Of a stretch of 64,000 bases of DNA, positions 25,654 to 34,525 are shown in pieces. Within the stretch, counting starts at the first letter, position 1, and each line of letters opens with the position of its first letter. A model generated the notes under the pieces. It did no database searches. It was not told where the DNA came from and was given only the letters and a program-made list of their open reading frames with translations. Source of the DNA: CBINFS01 sp966250015 (lineage in GTDB: Bacteria > Bacteroidota > Rhodothermia > Rhodothermales > DASSAV01); assembly GCA_966250015.1 (NCBI GenBank), contig CBINFS010000006.1, positions 62,001-126,000 on the forward strand, written 5' to 3'. The position numbers were made by a program, and so were the translations under genes.

Positions 25654-26763
25654 TCAGACGAGCTGGGTGGAGGCCTCTGTCACGGCACCGACGAAATCAC
25701 GCGTGCGCTCGGTGAGGCGTTCGCCGGCTTCGAGCAGGCTCCCGCCAATCAGCAAGATGGCGTCCTTGCCGAAAAACTGGACGAGCTCCGGCACTCGATC
25801 GACCTTCATGCCGCCCGCCGGGACCGGGAAGGCAGGCCGAATTTGTCCAATCGGTGCCCTGAGGGTCGACGCGATCCGGTCGCACAAGGCAGCCGGGTAG
25901 CTGAACCGCCCACCGTAGTTTGGAAAGATGACTGCGTCTGCGCCAAGCATTCGAAAGAGCTTACCGAAAAGCACGTGCTCGCGGATGCGGATCGAGCCGC
26001 CGAAGCTCGGGTGCGTGATGGCCGGGATCTCCAGGTATTTGGTAGCCAGCTCGTAGAAAGTTGGGAGCCCGATGAGCATGGGAGCGATCAGAACAGCCTT
26101 GATTCCTTCTTCCTGGGCAAATTCGACCTGCCTCTTTATTTCGTCGGGAGTGCCCGAAACGTGTGGAGCGTAGATGGTACGATGGCCGGTTTCGGCGGCG
26201 GCCTTTTCGACGGCATCCCGGCAGGTCCGCACGCGCTCTTCGAAGGGGCTGAACGAATAATCGGAGAGGTAGTGGTCGTCTTTGATGAGGTCGATCCCAC
26301 CTCGGACCAGCCGCGTACACAGGCAGGCCATTTCGGTATGCGAGATGCCGATCGGCTTAATCGCGCTGCACGTGAGTGGCCGATCGTAGACGTTGAGCAA
26401 GTCGCGAAGGCCGTTTATTCCGAATCGTGGCCCTCGTAGCATCGAGATGGTGGAGGCGGGCAGGTCGAAGTCTTCGAGGACGACGCGTTCGTGTAGTGAG
26501 ACGTTACCGAAGAGCACGTTCAGGAGCTGGGCGACGTTCTGCGAGGCGACCAGCGAAGGTATTGATAATGTAACGAGGAAACCCCCGTCAACGTTTGGCG
26601 TGATGTTGGCGATACTGCCCATGAGGTTTTCCCTGACGAAGGGATACTGAAGGGCTACCGTATCCGGCGTTTCGACGGTCTGCTCGAGGAGGATAGATCG
26701 GGCTTGATCTTCAATGTCGAATTCGGAGGGGCGTACTGAATAGGTGACTTGTATTGAATCCAT
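25654..26763 (-). CDS. RubisCO-like protein (form IV)
   Basis: 369 residues. It has the RubisCO large-subunit pattern: NVLFGN...RVVLEDFDLP, GPRFGINGL, CSAIKPIGIS (K175 equivalent kept, K177 lost), GGIDLIKDDHYLSD (K201 and D203 equivalents kept, E204 is His), HPSFGG, PNYGGRFSYP, and PAGGMKVDRVPEL (S379 is Ala, Gly pair kept), then LIGGSLL. At 369 residues it is shorter than the ~470 of true RubisCO, and loop-6 GKxEG is not seen. Substituted carboxylase residues rule out CO2 fixation by family knowledge. Form IV members are isomerases or enolases of thiosugar phosphates in methylthioadenosine salvage. It is first of a minus-strand operon with the cupin and dapD. Confidence 0.92.
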   Translation of the reverse strand: MDSIQVTYSVRPSEFDIEDQARSILLEQTVETPDTVALQYPFVRENLMGSIANITPNVDGGFLVTLSIPSLVASQNVAQLLNVLFGNVSLHERVVLEDFDLPASTISMLRGPRFGINGLRDLLNVYDRPLTCSAIKPIGISHTEMACLCTRLVRGGIDLIKDDHYLSDYSFSPFEERVRTCRDAVEKAAAETGHRTIYAPHVSGTPDEIKRQVEFAQEEGIKAVLIAPMLIGLPTFYELATKYLEIPAITHPSFGGSIRIREHVLFGKLFRMLGADAVIFPNYGGRFSYPAALCDRIASTLRAPIGQIRPAFPVPAGGMKVDRVPELVQFFGKDAILLIGGSLLEAGERLTERTRDFVGAVTEASTQLV

Positions 26764-26858
26764 CCGGTAAGACGTACAACAATGGACAGCATGTTTTCGG
26801 GTGGAGCAAAAGTTAAAACTTTTTAGACTTTTTATTCTGATTCATTTCCGTTACGGTC

Positions 26859-27491
26859 ATGGGACTCGAAGGTAAAAAGGTCGTCGTGGTGGGTGGCGGA
26901 TGCGACACCGGCCTGGCCATTGCACGCATGGCGGCAGCAGCCGGTGCGACGGCCATCCTGGCTGACGAGACCTTTTCGCCGCTTGATATGGGATCAGACG
27001 CCGAGGAAGCGTTACTGAAACGCGAAACGGTGGATCCGCACGACGCGCGGAGCCTGGATTATTTTTTCGAGCAGGTCAGCCCCTTCGACATCCTCGTGCT
27101 GTGGACGCCACCCGCCGGTCCGAGCGCCTTCCTTGAGATTGAACGCGAGCACGTACGAAAGGTCCTGGAAACGGCTTTCTGGGGGGTGCTGTCGGCAGTC
27201 CAGCAGTCGATTGGCTGCATAGCTGACGATGGGACGATAATATTGTTCACATTTCGGGAGGACGCGGAACCTGAGCCGGGTGAAGTTCTGTCCTACTCCG
27301 TCAGCGGGGCAATCGAAGCCCTGGTAGAGAGCCTGTCCGTCGAGCTGTATCCGATCCGGGTAAACGCCGTTTCGGTGGTATCCGGAGGTAAGGTGTTGAA
27401 CGAGGAAGAGATTGCGCGGACCGCCGTTGCGGTAATGACCCACGGAGCGCCCTCGGGGACCGTGGTATATGGGAACGAAGCACTGCCATAG
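26859..27491 (+). CDS. SDR-like protein with degenerate active site
   Basis: 210 residues, shorter than a typical 250-residue SDR. A Rossmann start (KVVVVGGGCDTGLAIARMAAAAGATAILAD) takes the TGxxxGxG place, and YSVSGAIEALVESLSVELYPIRVNAVS takes the YxxxK place. The tyrosine is present but the lysine four residues on is Gly, so a normal catalytic pair is missing. VSVVSGGKVL ends the fold. It may bind nucleotide without catalysing, or have another role. It is divergent from the RubisCO-like operon with a 95-base spacer. Whether it belongs to that module is unknown. Confidence 0.7.
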   Translation: MGLEGKKVVVVGGGCDTGLAIARMAAAAGATAILADETFSPLDMGSDAEEALLKRETVDPHDARSLDYFFEQVSPFDILVLWTPPAGPSAFLEIEREHVRKVLETAFWGVLSAVQQSIGCIADDGTIILFTFREDAEPEPGEVLSYSVSGAIEALVESLSVELYPIRVNAVSVVSGGKVLNEEEIARTAVAVMTHGAPSGTVVYGNEALP

Positions 27492-27546
27492 GCGGAGAAA
27501 TAAACCTGTCAGCGTCAGTTGAACCATCTAATATTTACGAGCCTAC

Positions 27547-27942
27547 ATGAATCCATCATCTGAATCACATGACTGGGGTCCATTACACGATCTGGCTCTG
27601 GTTTACCTTGCGCTCACGCACGGTGCGGACGCCGAGATCGATCCGTCCGAGACGCTGGTCATGCGAGAGAAACTGCTCACCTGGTACCCGGACAAGCCGA
27701 GAACGAAGCTTGACGAGATCCTTCAGCAGGTCATGCTGGTCTACGTGAGTGAAGCCAGAGGGCAGATGGTGGACGCGTCGGTAGCTTCACTTCGACAGGC
27801 GTTGCCGAAAGGGAAGCGCATTGCCGTGCTCAACGACCTGGCGGAGATTGCGTCGGCAGATGGGTTGATCGTACCCGGTGAGGTCTCCTTCATCCAGCAG
27901 CTCGCTCGGATCTGGGAGGTGGACCGGGAGCTCGAGAATTAA
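27547..27942 (+). CDS. TerB-like (tellurite resistance TerB family) protein
   Basis: 131 residues, all helical. The pattern LALVYLALTHGADAEIDPSETLVMREKLLTWYP, with a second acidic helix pair (LNDLAEIASADGLIVPGEVSFIQQLARIW), matches TerB/COG3793-type helical domains, in which the acidic loops bind metal. No other ter genes are nearby, so a tellurite role is not implied. It follows the SDR-like gene with a 55-base gap and converges with the polyphosphate glucokinase gene (overlap of 4 bases). Confidence 0.7.
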   Translation: MNPSSESHDWGPLHDLALVYLALTHGADAEIDPSETLVMREKLLTWYPDKPRTKLDEILQQVMLVYVSEARGQMVDASVASLRQALPKGKRIAVLNDLAEIASADGLIVPGEVSFIQQLARIWEVDRELEN

Positions 27943-28709
27943 CCGGTTCGCGGGACTTGCTTTTCCGAGAGCATCGTCGAAGCCATGTATGCGGCCCCGA
28001 CGATTCCCGCGTCGTTTTTCAGTACGGCGGTGACGAGCTCCGCCTTGGTCTTGAGCAAGGGGAAAAACTTCTCTTTTCTTTTTTCTTTGCTAATCCCGCC
28101 GCCGAGGATGATCAGGTCTGGCGCGAGCAGGAACTCGATGCGGTCGAGGTATTCCTGAACGCGTTTGGCCCAGGATTTCCACCCCAGCTTATGGACTTTT
28201 CGCGCGCGGTCGGAGGCGTAGTGCTCGGCGACCTGGCCTTTCAGGGTGATGTGCCCGAGCTCGGTGTTGGGTACGAGGGTCTGGTTGATGAAGAGGGCAG
28301 AGCCAATGCCAGTGCCGAAGGTCAGGAAGAGCACCAGATCGTTCCGTCCGCGGCCTGCGCCGAACTTCATGGCGGCGACGCCGGCGGCGTCGGCGTCGTT
28401 GATGACGAGAACCGGGCACCCGGTCCTCTGCTCGAACAGCGATGCGACGTTGGTTCCAATCCAGGACGGATCGATGTTGGCAGCCGTCAATGCGATCCCG
28501 TTTTTGATTCGGGCGGGGAAGGCACATCCCACCGGGCCATGCCAGTCGAACGAACGGACGAGCTCTGCCACCACGTTGCCGATGTTTTCGGGTGTGGCGG
28601 GCTGCGGGGTGGCGATCCGATGACGCTTGGCCGTAAGCTCACCGGTAAGTACGTTTACGGGGGCACCTTTGATGCCCGATCCGCCAATGTCGATACCCAG
28701 GATTTCCAA
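27939..28709 (-). CDS. ppgK: Polyphosphate glucokinase (ROK family)
   Basis: 256 residues, typical of PpgK. The N-terminal phosphate loop is GIDIGGSGIKGAPVN. The catalytic Asp is in LVINDADAAG. FLTFGTGIGSALF and TELGHITLKG complete the ROK core, and LLAPDLIILGGGISK ends it. The usual ROK zinc-cysteine motif is absent, as in PpgK. Characterised members phosphorylate glucose using polyphosphate (and ATP). A polyphosphate kinase gene (ppk1) lies 2.4 kb away on the other strand, so polyphosphate would be made and used by products from this neighbourhood. Confidence 0.9.
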   Translation of the reverse strand: MEILGIDIGGSGIKGAPVNVLTGELTAKRHRIATPQPATPENIGNVVAELVRSFDWHGPVGCAFPARIKNGIALTAANIDPSWIGTNVASLFEQRTGCPVLVINDADAAGVAAMKFGAGRGRNDLVLFLTFGTGIGSALFINQTLVPNTELGHITLKGQVAEHYASDRARKVHKLGWKSWAKRVQEYLDRIEFLLAPDLIILGGGISKEKRKEKFFPLLKTKAELVTAVLKNDAGIVGAAYMASTMLSEKQVPRTG

Positions 28710-28952
28710 TTTGGCGCACTGGTTAGGGTGTGGAGAGCCATGACTAAGGTGCCATAGTTTAACGAGAAAGCAGAAACGGAATCAACCGGAACTCGTAGTC
28801 CAGTCGAAAATGGGCGTTTTATTTTTTCCGTGAAAGATTTGATGGCTTCTGAGCCGGGGCTTTCCGAATAATTCTACCGCGAGCTGTAGATTGGAGCAGG
28901 CTGGCTTTGTGACGGTGAAACCGGTTGACATTAACAAAAGTGGAGGTTTTCT

Positions 28953-29102
28953 ATGCGGCAAATACTCGCACTAGTGATGTTGTTGCTGGTTTTGGGGCTA
29001 AACTCGTGTCGCTGTTCCGATCCCCCGCCAGTCGGTCCCATCGAGGAGCAGGCCTCCGCTATCGGTTTTCAAGACGAGACCGTTGAACTGACGCTTGCCT
29101 GA
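28953..29102 (+). CDS. Small lipoprotein (49 residues)
   Basis: An ATG at 28953 preceded by a strong GGAGG ribosome-binding site (GTGGAGGTTTTCT) opens a 49-codon frame ending TGA at 29100-29102. The product starts MRQILALVMLLLVLGLNSC, then RCSDPPP and an acidic tail: signal peptide plus a lipobox-like LNSC. It looks like a secreted or lipidated mini-protein. It ends 64 bases before dnaG, so it may be cotranscribed with it. It is too short for normal gene callers; no homologue is claimed. Confidence 0.55.
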   Translation: MRQILALVMLLLVLGLNSCRCSDPPPVGPIEEQASAIGFQDETVELTLA

Positions 29103-29166
29103 GGAAAAGGCCGCTCGCCGCCGGTCAGGATTGGTGGGTGGACCAGGCTGTGGTTGCAAACGAGTT

Positions 29167-31080
29167 ATGTACATACCGGAAGAAATCGTCGAGCAGGTTC
29201 ACGCCGCGACGGACATCGTCGAGGTGGTGGGCGATTACGTCCGGATGAAGCGTAAGGGGTCGAACTACTTCGGATTGTGCCCTTTTCACAACGAAAAGAC
29301 TCCTTCGTTCAGCGTAAACCCTTCGCTCGGCATTTTCAAGTGTTTCGGTTGTGGGGAAGGGGGAAACGTCTTTCAGTTCATTTCGAAAATCGAGCACATC
29401 AGCTACCCCGAGGCGGTGCGCATGCTCGCGGAACGCGCGGGCATACCCATTCCGGACCGGGACACGCCTGCCGAACGGTTCGGCGAGGTTGAGTCGATAC
29501 AGAATGCACTCCGTTTTGCAGCACGGTTTTACTATACGCAATTGACGAGGGAGCAGGCAGGGCAAGTCGGGCTCCGCTACTTCAAAGAGCGGGGCTTTTC
29601 GGCGAACACCATCAAAAAGTTCGGCCTGGGTTACGCACCGGAGGGTTGGGATCGGCTGATGACGGCAGCCGCTGAGCACCACATCTCGCCCGAGGTGCTT
29701 GAAAAAGCCGGGCTCGTCATCCGGCGGAAGGAAGGCGACGGCTACTACGACCGTTTCAGAGGCCGGGTGATATTCCCGATCTTCTCTCACGTGGGGAAGG
29801 TGCTCGGATTCGGCGCGAGGATCCTGCACCCCGCGGAAGATCAGCCCAAGTACATCAACTCGCCCGAGACGCTCGTTTACAACAAGAGCAGGGTGCTATA
29901 CGGTCTGTACCAGGCGAAGCACGCGATCCGGAAGTACGAGGAGGCGATCCTGGTAGAAGGCTACACCGACGTCATATCGCTACACCAGGCGGGGATCGAG
30001 CACGTCGTGGCGTCGAGCGGCACAGCGCTAACGGTGGAGCAGCTCAAGCTGTTGGGGCGGTACGCGAAGCGGGTCGTGATGCTCTACGACGCGGATTCGG
30101 CCGGCGCAAGCGCAGCCATTCGGGGGATCGATCTGGCGCTGACGCAGGGGCTGGCAGTCTACGCTGTTGCATTACCTCCTGGCCAGGACCCGGACTCCTT
30201 CGTGCGCGAGCAGGGCGCCGAGGCCGTGCTTGCGTACCTGAACGCCAACCGGCAGGACTTCGTCTCGTTCAAGTATCAGCAGGCGGCGCGTGACGGGGCG
30301 TTCGACACGCCGGAAGGCCGCGCCGCGGCGATGCGTTCGGTGGTGGAGTCCATCTCGCGCGTACCCGACCCGCTCATGCAGGAGACGTTCATGCGGAGAG
30401 CGGGCGAGGTGCTCGGCGTGCCGGACATCCGGCTTTACGAGGTGCTCCGCAGTATTCAGCAAACCCAGAGGGTTCCCGATCCGAACGTCGAGACGGCAAT
30501 CGACACGCCACAAACCGACGAGCCGGAGCCGGAAGAGACCGAGGAGGAATCGTCGGCTGGTAAGAGGTATGCGGGTGACGATATTCTTCCTGAGGAGAAG
30601 ATCCTGCACCGTTTGATGCTCGAAAACGGCGTGCCGATGGTTGAGTACGTGCTGGGGCACATGTCGCTCGACGAGTTCACCGAAGGTCCTTCGCGCGAAA
30701 CCGCGCAGCACATCCTCGCCCTTTACGAGGAGGGGACCGTCAACGCCCAGAAGCTGCTCGAAAGGGACCTGGGGCAGGAGGTGAACAAGCTGGTCTCGGA
30801 AGTGCTCATCGACCGGTACGAACCGTCTGAAAACTGGACACTTAAAAAGAACATCTCGGTCCCTCGGCTGAACGAAGACGCGTATGAGGCCGCCGCGAGC
30901 GCCATGGTGTTGCTAAAGCTCGACCGTGTGAACGAGGTGATCAGAAAACACCTGGAAAAGGTCTATCAGGTTTCGCAAGAGGGGGGTGATCTCCGGAGCT
31001 TGAACGAGCAGACGATGGCCCTTTACCGGTTGCGCGCTAGCATCGAACAAAGAGCCTTTCTCAACCGGCACAATTCATGA
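29167..31080 (+). CDS. dnaG: DNA primase
   Basis: 637 residues from the ATG at 29167 (MYIPEEIVEQVHAATDIVEVVGDYV). The CHC2 zinc finger is CPFHNEKTPSFSV ... KCFGCGEGGN at ~40-66. The TOPRIM catalytic core follows with ILVEGYTDVISLHQAGIEHVVASSGTALT and VVMLYDADSAG. The C-terminal helicase-binding domain is helical, with an acidic linker (EPEPEETEEESS). It synthesises RNA primers at the replication fork. It is near the small lipoprotein and ppk1; the classical dnaG-rpoD pairing is not present here. Confidence 0.96.
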   Translation: MYIPEEIVEQVHAATDIVEVVGDYVRMKRKGSNYFGLCPFHNEKTPSFSVNPSLGIFKCFGCGEGGNVFQFISKIEHISYPEAVRMLAERAGIPIPDRDTPAERFGEVESIQNALRFAARFYYTQLTREQAGQVGLRYFKERGFSANTIKKFGLGYAPEGWDRLMTAAAEHHISPEVLEKAGLVIRRKEGDGYYDRFRGRVIFPIFSHVGKVLGFGARILHPAEDQPKYINSPETLVYNKSRVLYGLYQAKHAIRKYEEAILVEGYTDVISLHQAGIEHVVASSGTALTVEQLKLLGRYAKRVVMLYDADSAGASAAIRGIDLALTQGLAVYAVALPPGQDPDSFVREQGAEAVLAYLNANRQDFVSFKYQQAARDGAFDTPEGRAAAMRSVVESISRVPDPLMQETFMRRAGEVLGVPDIRLYEVLRSIQQTQRVPDPNVETAIDTPQTDEPEPEETEEESSAGKRYAGDDILPEEKILHRLMLENGVPMVEYVLGHMSLDEFTEGPSRETAQHILALYEEGTVNAQKLLERDLGQEVNKLVSEVLIDRYEPSENWTLKKNISVPRLNEDAYEAAASAMVLLKLDRVNEVIRKHLEKVYQVSQEGGDLRSLNEQTMALYRLRASIEQRAFLNRHNS

Positions 31081-31131
31081 TATCAGGCGTCTTAACGTGA
31101 GTTTTGTACACAACTAGATGGAGCTAACGAA

Positions 31132-33387
31132 GTGGGGCGCGAAGTATTGGATTCGGAAGTGAAGGAAGAGCACGTAAAGACGCCGAATTCTTCTAATTTG
31201 ACAGAGGCGCCAACTGGCGGAGACGGGTTTGAGGTCGGAGATACGGTTTTTTCGGTGCCGAGGGCGACGTCCCCCCGGCCCGTACCGGAGAACTCCGATT
31301 TGAGCCATCCGCATCTCTACTTCAATCGGGAACTGAGCTGGCTCGACTTCAACTGGCGGGTGCTCTTCCAGGCCCTCGACGAGCGCGTGCCCCTGCTTGA
31401 GCGGGTGCGCTTTCTTTCGATCACGTCAACAAACCTGGACGAGTTTTTCCGGAAGCGCATCGGCGGTCTGAAACGGCAGGTGGCTGCCGGCGTGCGTACG
31501 CTTTCGCCGGACGGGCGATCCCCGGAAGAGCAGCTCAAGCTGGCCTATCCCGCCGTCCGCCAGCTTTACCAGCGAATGATCCACGCCTGGGAGTACGAGC
31601 TCAAGCCGCTGCTAGCTGAAAGGGCAGGCATCTACATTCTCAACTACGACGAGCTCCCGGAAGACCAGCAGAAGAAGCTCGACGAGCACTTCCAGCGCAA
31701 CATCTTTCCCATCCTAACGCCCCTCGCGGTGGACCCTGGCCATCCTTTCCCGTTCATCTCGAACCAGAGCCTTTCACTGGCCGTCCTGCTGAGGCACCCG
31801 ACGCGCGGGACGGAGCACTTCGCGCGGCTGAAGGTCCCGACGAGCCGGGGCCGCTGGGTGCCTGTGGACGACGAGTTCCACTTCGTCCCGATCGAGCAGA
31901 TCATCGTCCACAACCTTGAAGAAGTGTTCCGGGGGATGGACGTCGTAGCCGTCAACGCATTCCAGATCACGCGGAATGCAGACATCCGGCGAGACGAGGA
32001 AGAGGCGGACGACCTCATCGAGATGATATCCGAAGAGCTGCGCGAGCGGCGGTTTGCGACGGTCGTGAGGCTCGAAGTGGATCAGGCGATGCCCGCCAAG
32101 GTCCGCCAGCTACTGATGCGGGAGCTCCAGCTCAGCGAGGAGGACGTGTACGAGACGTCCGGCCTTATCGACCATTCTCACTGCGCCAGCCTTGCCGACC
32201 TGGACCTCCCGGAGCACAAGTATCCCGCATGGGAGCCGGTGATCCCCAAGATCCTCAATTCGAACGGGGAAGGGAAGGTGTTTTCGGATATCTTCAGCGC
32301 GATCCGGCAGCGCGACCTGCTCGTTCACCATCCGTACGAATCGTTCAAGGCGACCGTACAGCGGTTTATTGAGGAAGCGGCGGAGGACCCGAAAGTGCTG
32401 GCGATCAAGCAAACGCTCTACCGCACGTCGGACGAGTCGCCAATCGTCAATGCGCTCATCCGGGCGGCGGAGAACGGGAAGGAAGTGGCCGTCCTGGTGG
32501 AAGTGAAGGCGCGGTTCGACGAGCAGAACAACATCGAATGGGGGCAAATGCTCGAGCGGTCGGGCGTGCACGTCACGTACGGGCTCGTCGGGCTGAAGAC
32601 GCACACGAAAGTCACAATGGTCGTTCGGGCAGAGAAGGACGGACCCCGTGTCTACTGCCACATCGGCACCGGCAACTACAACCCGAAGACGGCCCGGCAG
32701 TACACGGACATCGGGCTCCTGACGTGTGATCCGGACCTGGCGTTCGACGTGGCAAACCTCTTCCACTACCTCACCGGGTACGCACCGGAGCAGCATTACC
32801 GCCGTCTGATCGTGGCGCCCCGGGAGATGCGTAGGGCCTTCCAGGAGCTCGTGCGCAGGGAAGTTGCTTTCCAGAAGGAGTACGGAAACGGCAGGATCAT
32901 CGCCAAGATGAACGCGCTCGACGACGTCGAGATGATCCAGGAGCTGTACCGGGCGTCGAAGGAGGGTGTACAGATCGACCTGATCGTCCGGGGGCATTGC
33001 CGGCTTCGCCCGGGATTGCCGCATTACAGTGAAAACATCCGCGTCATCAGCATTCTGGGCCGTTTCCTCGAGCACAGCCGCATCTATTATTTCCACAACA
33101 ACGGATCACCGCGAACGTTCATCGGCAGCGCCGACTGGCAGCGACGAAACCTGGACGACAGGGTGGAGGTGGTGGTGGACGTCACCGACAAGGGGCACCA
33201 GGGCCGCCTCATCCGGACGCTTCAATTTGCCCTTCAAGACTCGTACTCTGCGTGGGATCTCCAGCCCGACGGTCGCTTCGTCCGACGAATGCCGAAGACG
33301 GAAGAGGAAAACATCTCTTTCCAGGACCTGCTCATGCAACGTGCCAAAGCGCGGACGGTCGAAGTAGGCTCACCCTGGGATATCTGA
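31132..33387 (+). CDS. ppk1: Polyphosphate kinase 1
   Basis: 751 residues from a GTG at 31132, with an N-terminal tail of ~55 residues before the family start (YFNRELSWLDFNWRVLFQAL). The N, H, C1 and C2 domains are in order. The catalytic phospho-histidine lies in GLKTHTKVTMVVR, and the second histidine in FLEHSRIYYF; CHIGTGNYNPKTARQYTDIG is the family signature. It polymerises the terminal phosphate of ATP into polyphosphate. It lies near ppgK. A long-stem terminator follows at 33420-33460. Confidence 0.96.
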   Translation: MGREVLDSEVKEEHVKTPNSSNLTEAPTGGDGFEVGDTVFSVPRATSPRPVPENSDLSHPHLYFNRELSWLDFNWRVLFQALDERVPLLERVRFLSITSTNLDEFFRKRIGGLKRQVAAGVRTLSPDGRSPEEQLKLAYPAVRQLYQRMIHAWEYELKPLLAERAGIYILNYDELPEDQQKKLDEHFQRNIFPILTPLAVDPGHPFPFISNQSLSLAVLLRHPTRGTEHFARLKVPTSRGRWVPVDDEFHFVPIEQIIVHNLEEVFRGMDVVAVNAFQITRNADIRRDEEEADDLIEMISEELRERRFATVVRLEVDQAMPAKVRQLLMRELQLSEEDVYETSGLIDHSHCASLADLDLPEHKYPAWEPVIPKILNSNGEGKVFSDIFSAIRQRDLLVHHPYESFKATVQRFIEEAAEDPKVLAIKQTLYRTSDESPIVNALIRAAENGKEVAVLVEVKARFDEQNNIEWGQMLERSGVHVTYGLVGLKTHTKVTMVVRAEKDGPRVYCHIGTGNYNPKTARQYTDIGLLTCDPDLAFDVANLFHYLTGYAPEQHYRRLIVAPREMRRAFQELVRREVAFQKEYGNGRIIAKMNALDDVEMIQELYRASKEGVQIDLIVRGHCRLRPGLPHYSENIRVISILGRFLEHSRIYYFHNNGSPRTFIGSADWQRRNLDDRVEVVVDVTDKGHQGRLIRTLQFALQDSYSAWDLQPDGRFVRRMPKTEEENISFQDLLMQRAKARTVEVGSPWDI

Positions 33388-33419
33388 CAGGGGATCGCGA
33401 AGGGTTGCATCAAAAACCA

Positions 33420-33460
33420 AACGCCGAACAGGATTGCCGTTTGCTTTCCCGTTCGGCGTT
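33420..33460. terminator. Bidirectional intrinsic terminator between ppk1 and a small membrane protein gene
   Basis: AACGCCGAAC (33420-33429) and GTTCGGCGTT (33451-33460) form a perfect 10-base stem with a 21-base loop, in the spacer between two convergent genes. CGTTTG follows on the plus side. Confidence 0.6.
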
Positions 33461-33482
33461 CGTTTGGGTGTGTGTCACCTTT

Positions 33483-33773
33483 TTAACTTTCTTTCGCAGC
33501 CTCGTAGGGGCGGGTGTGCCGGTTCGGCACGTGGATGACGGCGGGCTGATTGAGGGTGGCGTTTCGAGATTCGGGAAGGAAGCTCGAAATGACCGTGAAC
33601 GATCCCAGCCCGGCGCAGATACCGAAGAAGCCAAGCGCGATCCCGCTCGAAAAGATATCTTTCGTTGCGAGGAAGAGCGCGGCTCCCGCGAGGGCGGTCC
33701 CGAGTATCCTCATCGTCCACAGCAGAACGTGGTCCTTGCCCTCTTTCTGCCTTACCTTGTCGGACGTTTTCAT
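33483..33773 (-). CDS. Small membrane protein, unknown function
   Basis: 96 residues from the ATG at 33773. The frame is open further upstream, but the upstream portion has no signal or domain. The sequence has a basic N-terminus (MKTSDKVRQKEGKD) and two hydrophobic segments at ~20-40 and ~43-65, with Gly-rich packing. The C-terminus is polar (RPYEAAKES). No family recognised with confidence. It converges with ppk1 across a terminator. Confidence 0.6.
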   Translation of the reverse strand: MKTSDKVRQKEGKDHVLLWTMRILGTALAGAALFLATKDIFSSGIALGFFGICAGLGSFTVISSFLPESRNATLNQPAVIHVPNRHTRPYEAAKES

Positions 33774-33999
33774 AGTTTTGTTCGATCTATATTTTAGGCG
33801 CACGAGGCGCTTAAGCTCTGTTGAGTCCGTGTTTGGCGGTTCTACTACGTGATCTCGGTGTAAGGTTCGCTCCGCGTACCTGCTCGTTGCAGTTGCAGAG
33901 TAACGTAACCCGAGTGTAGCAATGCTTCGGGGGTCCTGGACTCGTTTCTGGAGAACGACGCCCGAATCGAGCCTCGATTCCTTATTCCATACACGAGAA

Positions 34000-34503
34000 A
34001 TGATGTCATTACGTAGCACGATTCTTGTATTTTTTTTGCTACTCGCCGCGTCGGTTGCGGGGTGTGGAGGAGGGGATTCCACCGGTGGACAGGCAGCCGG
34101 TGGGTCGACAGCGGGGATGTCTTCCGGCGAGCAAATATTCGTTCAGTACTGTGTGGTGTGTCATCAGGCCAACGGGATGGGGGTAGAGGGGCTCTACCCG
34201 CCCGTTTCTCAGACCCCGTGGACGCTGGGTGACAAGGGCCGTCTGATCCGGCTGGTGCTCAATGGGATGAACGGCCCGGTAGAAGTGATGGGGGTGGAGT
34301 ACAACAACGCCATGACGCCCGGCGCCTTTCTCACGGACCAGCAGATCGCCGACGTCCTGACCTATACGCGCTCAAACTTCGGCAACAACGCGTCACCCGT
34401 CACGGCAGAAGAGGTCGCCGCGGTCCGTGCGGCCAATACGAAGGTAGGCCTCTGGCAGGCAGCCGAGCTGGAGCAGATGACGGGCATCCCGGGTATGGAA
34501 TAG
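34000..34503 (+). CDS. c-type cytochrome lipoprotein
   Basis: 167 residues from the ATG at 34000. A signal peptide ends with lipobox VAGC (C22), followed by a Gly/Ser/Thr-rich linker. The single haem-binding motif is CVVCH at 51-55, and a class-I cytochrome c fold follows with an NNAMTPGAFLTDQQIADVLTY segment carrying the likely axial Met. It would be anchored to a membrane facing the periplasm and carry electrons. No oxidase genes are next to it, so its partner is unknown. Confidence 0.88.
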   Translation: MMSLRSTILVFFLLLAASVAGCGGGDSTGGQAAGGSTAGMSSGEQIFVQYCVVCHQANGMGVEGLYPPVSQTPWTLGDKGRLIRLVLNGMNGPVEVMGVEYNNAMTPGAFLTDQQIADVLTYTRSNFGNNASPVTAEEVAAVRAANTKVGLWQAAELEQMTGIPGME

Positions 34504-34525
34504 CGCTTCAGAATCCCGGTGTGAA

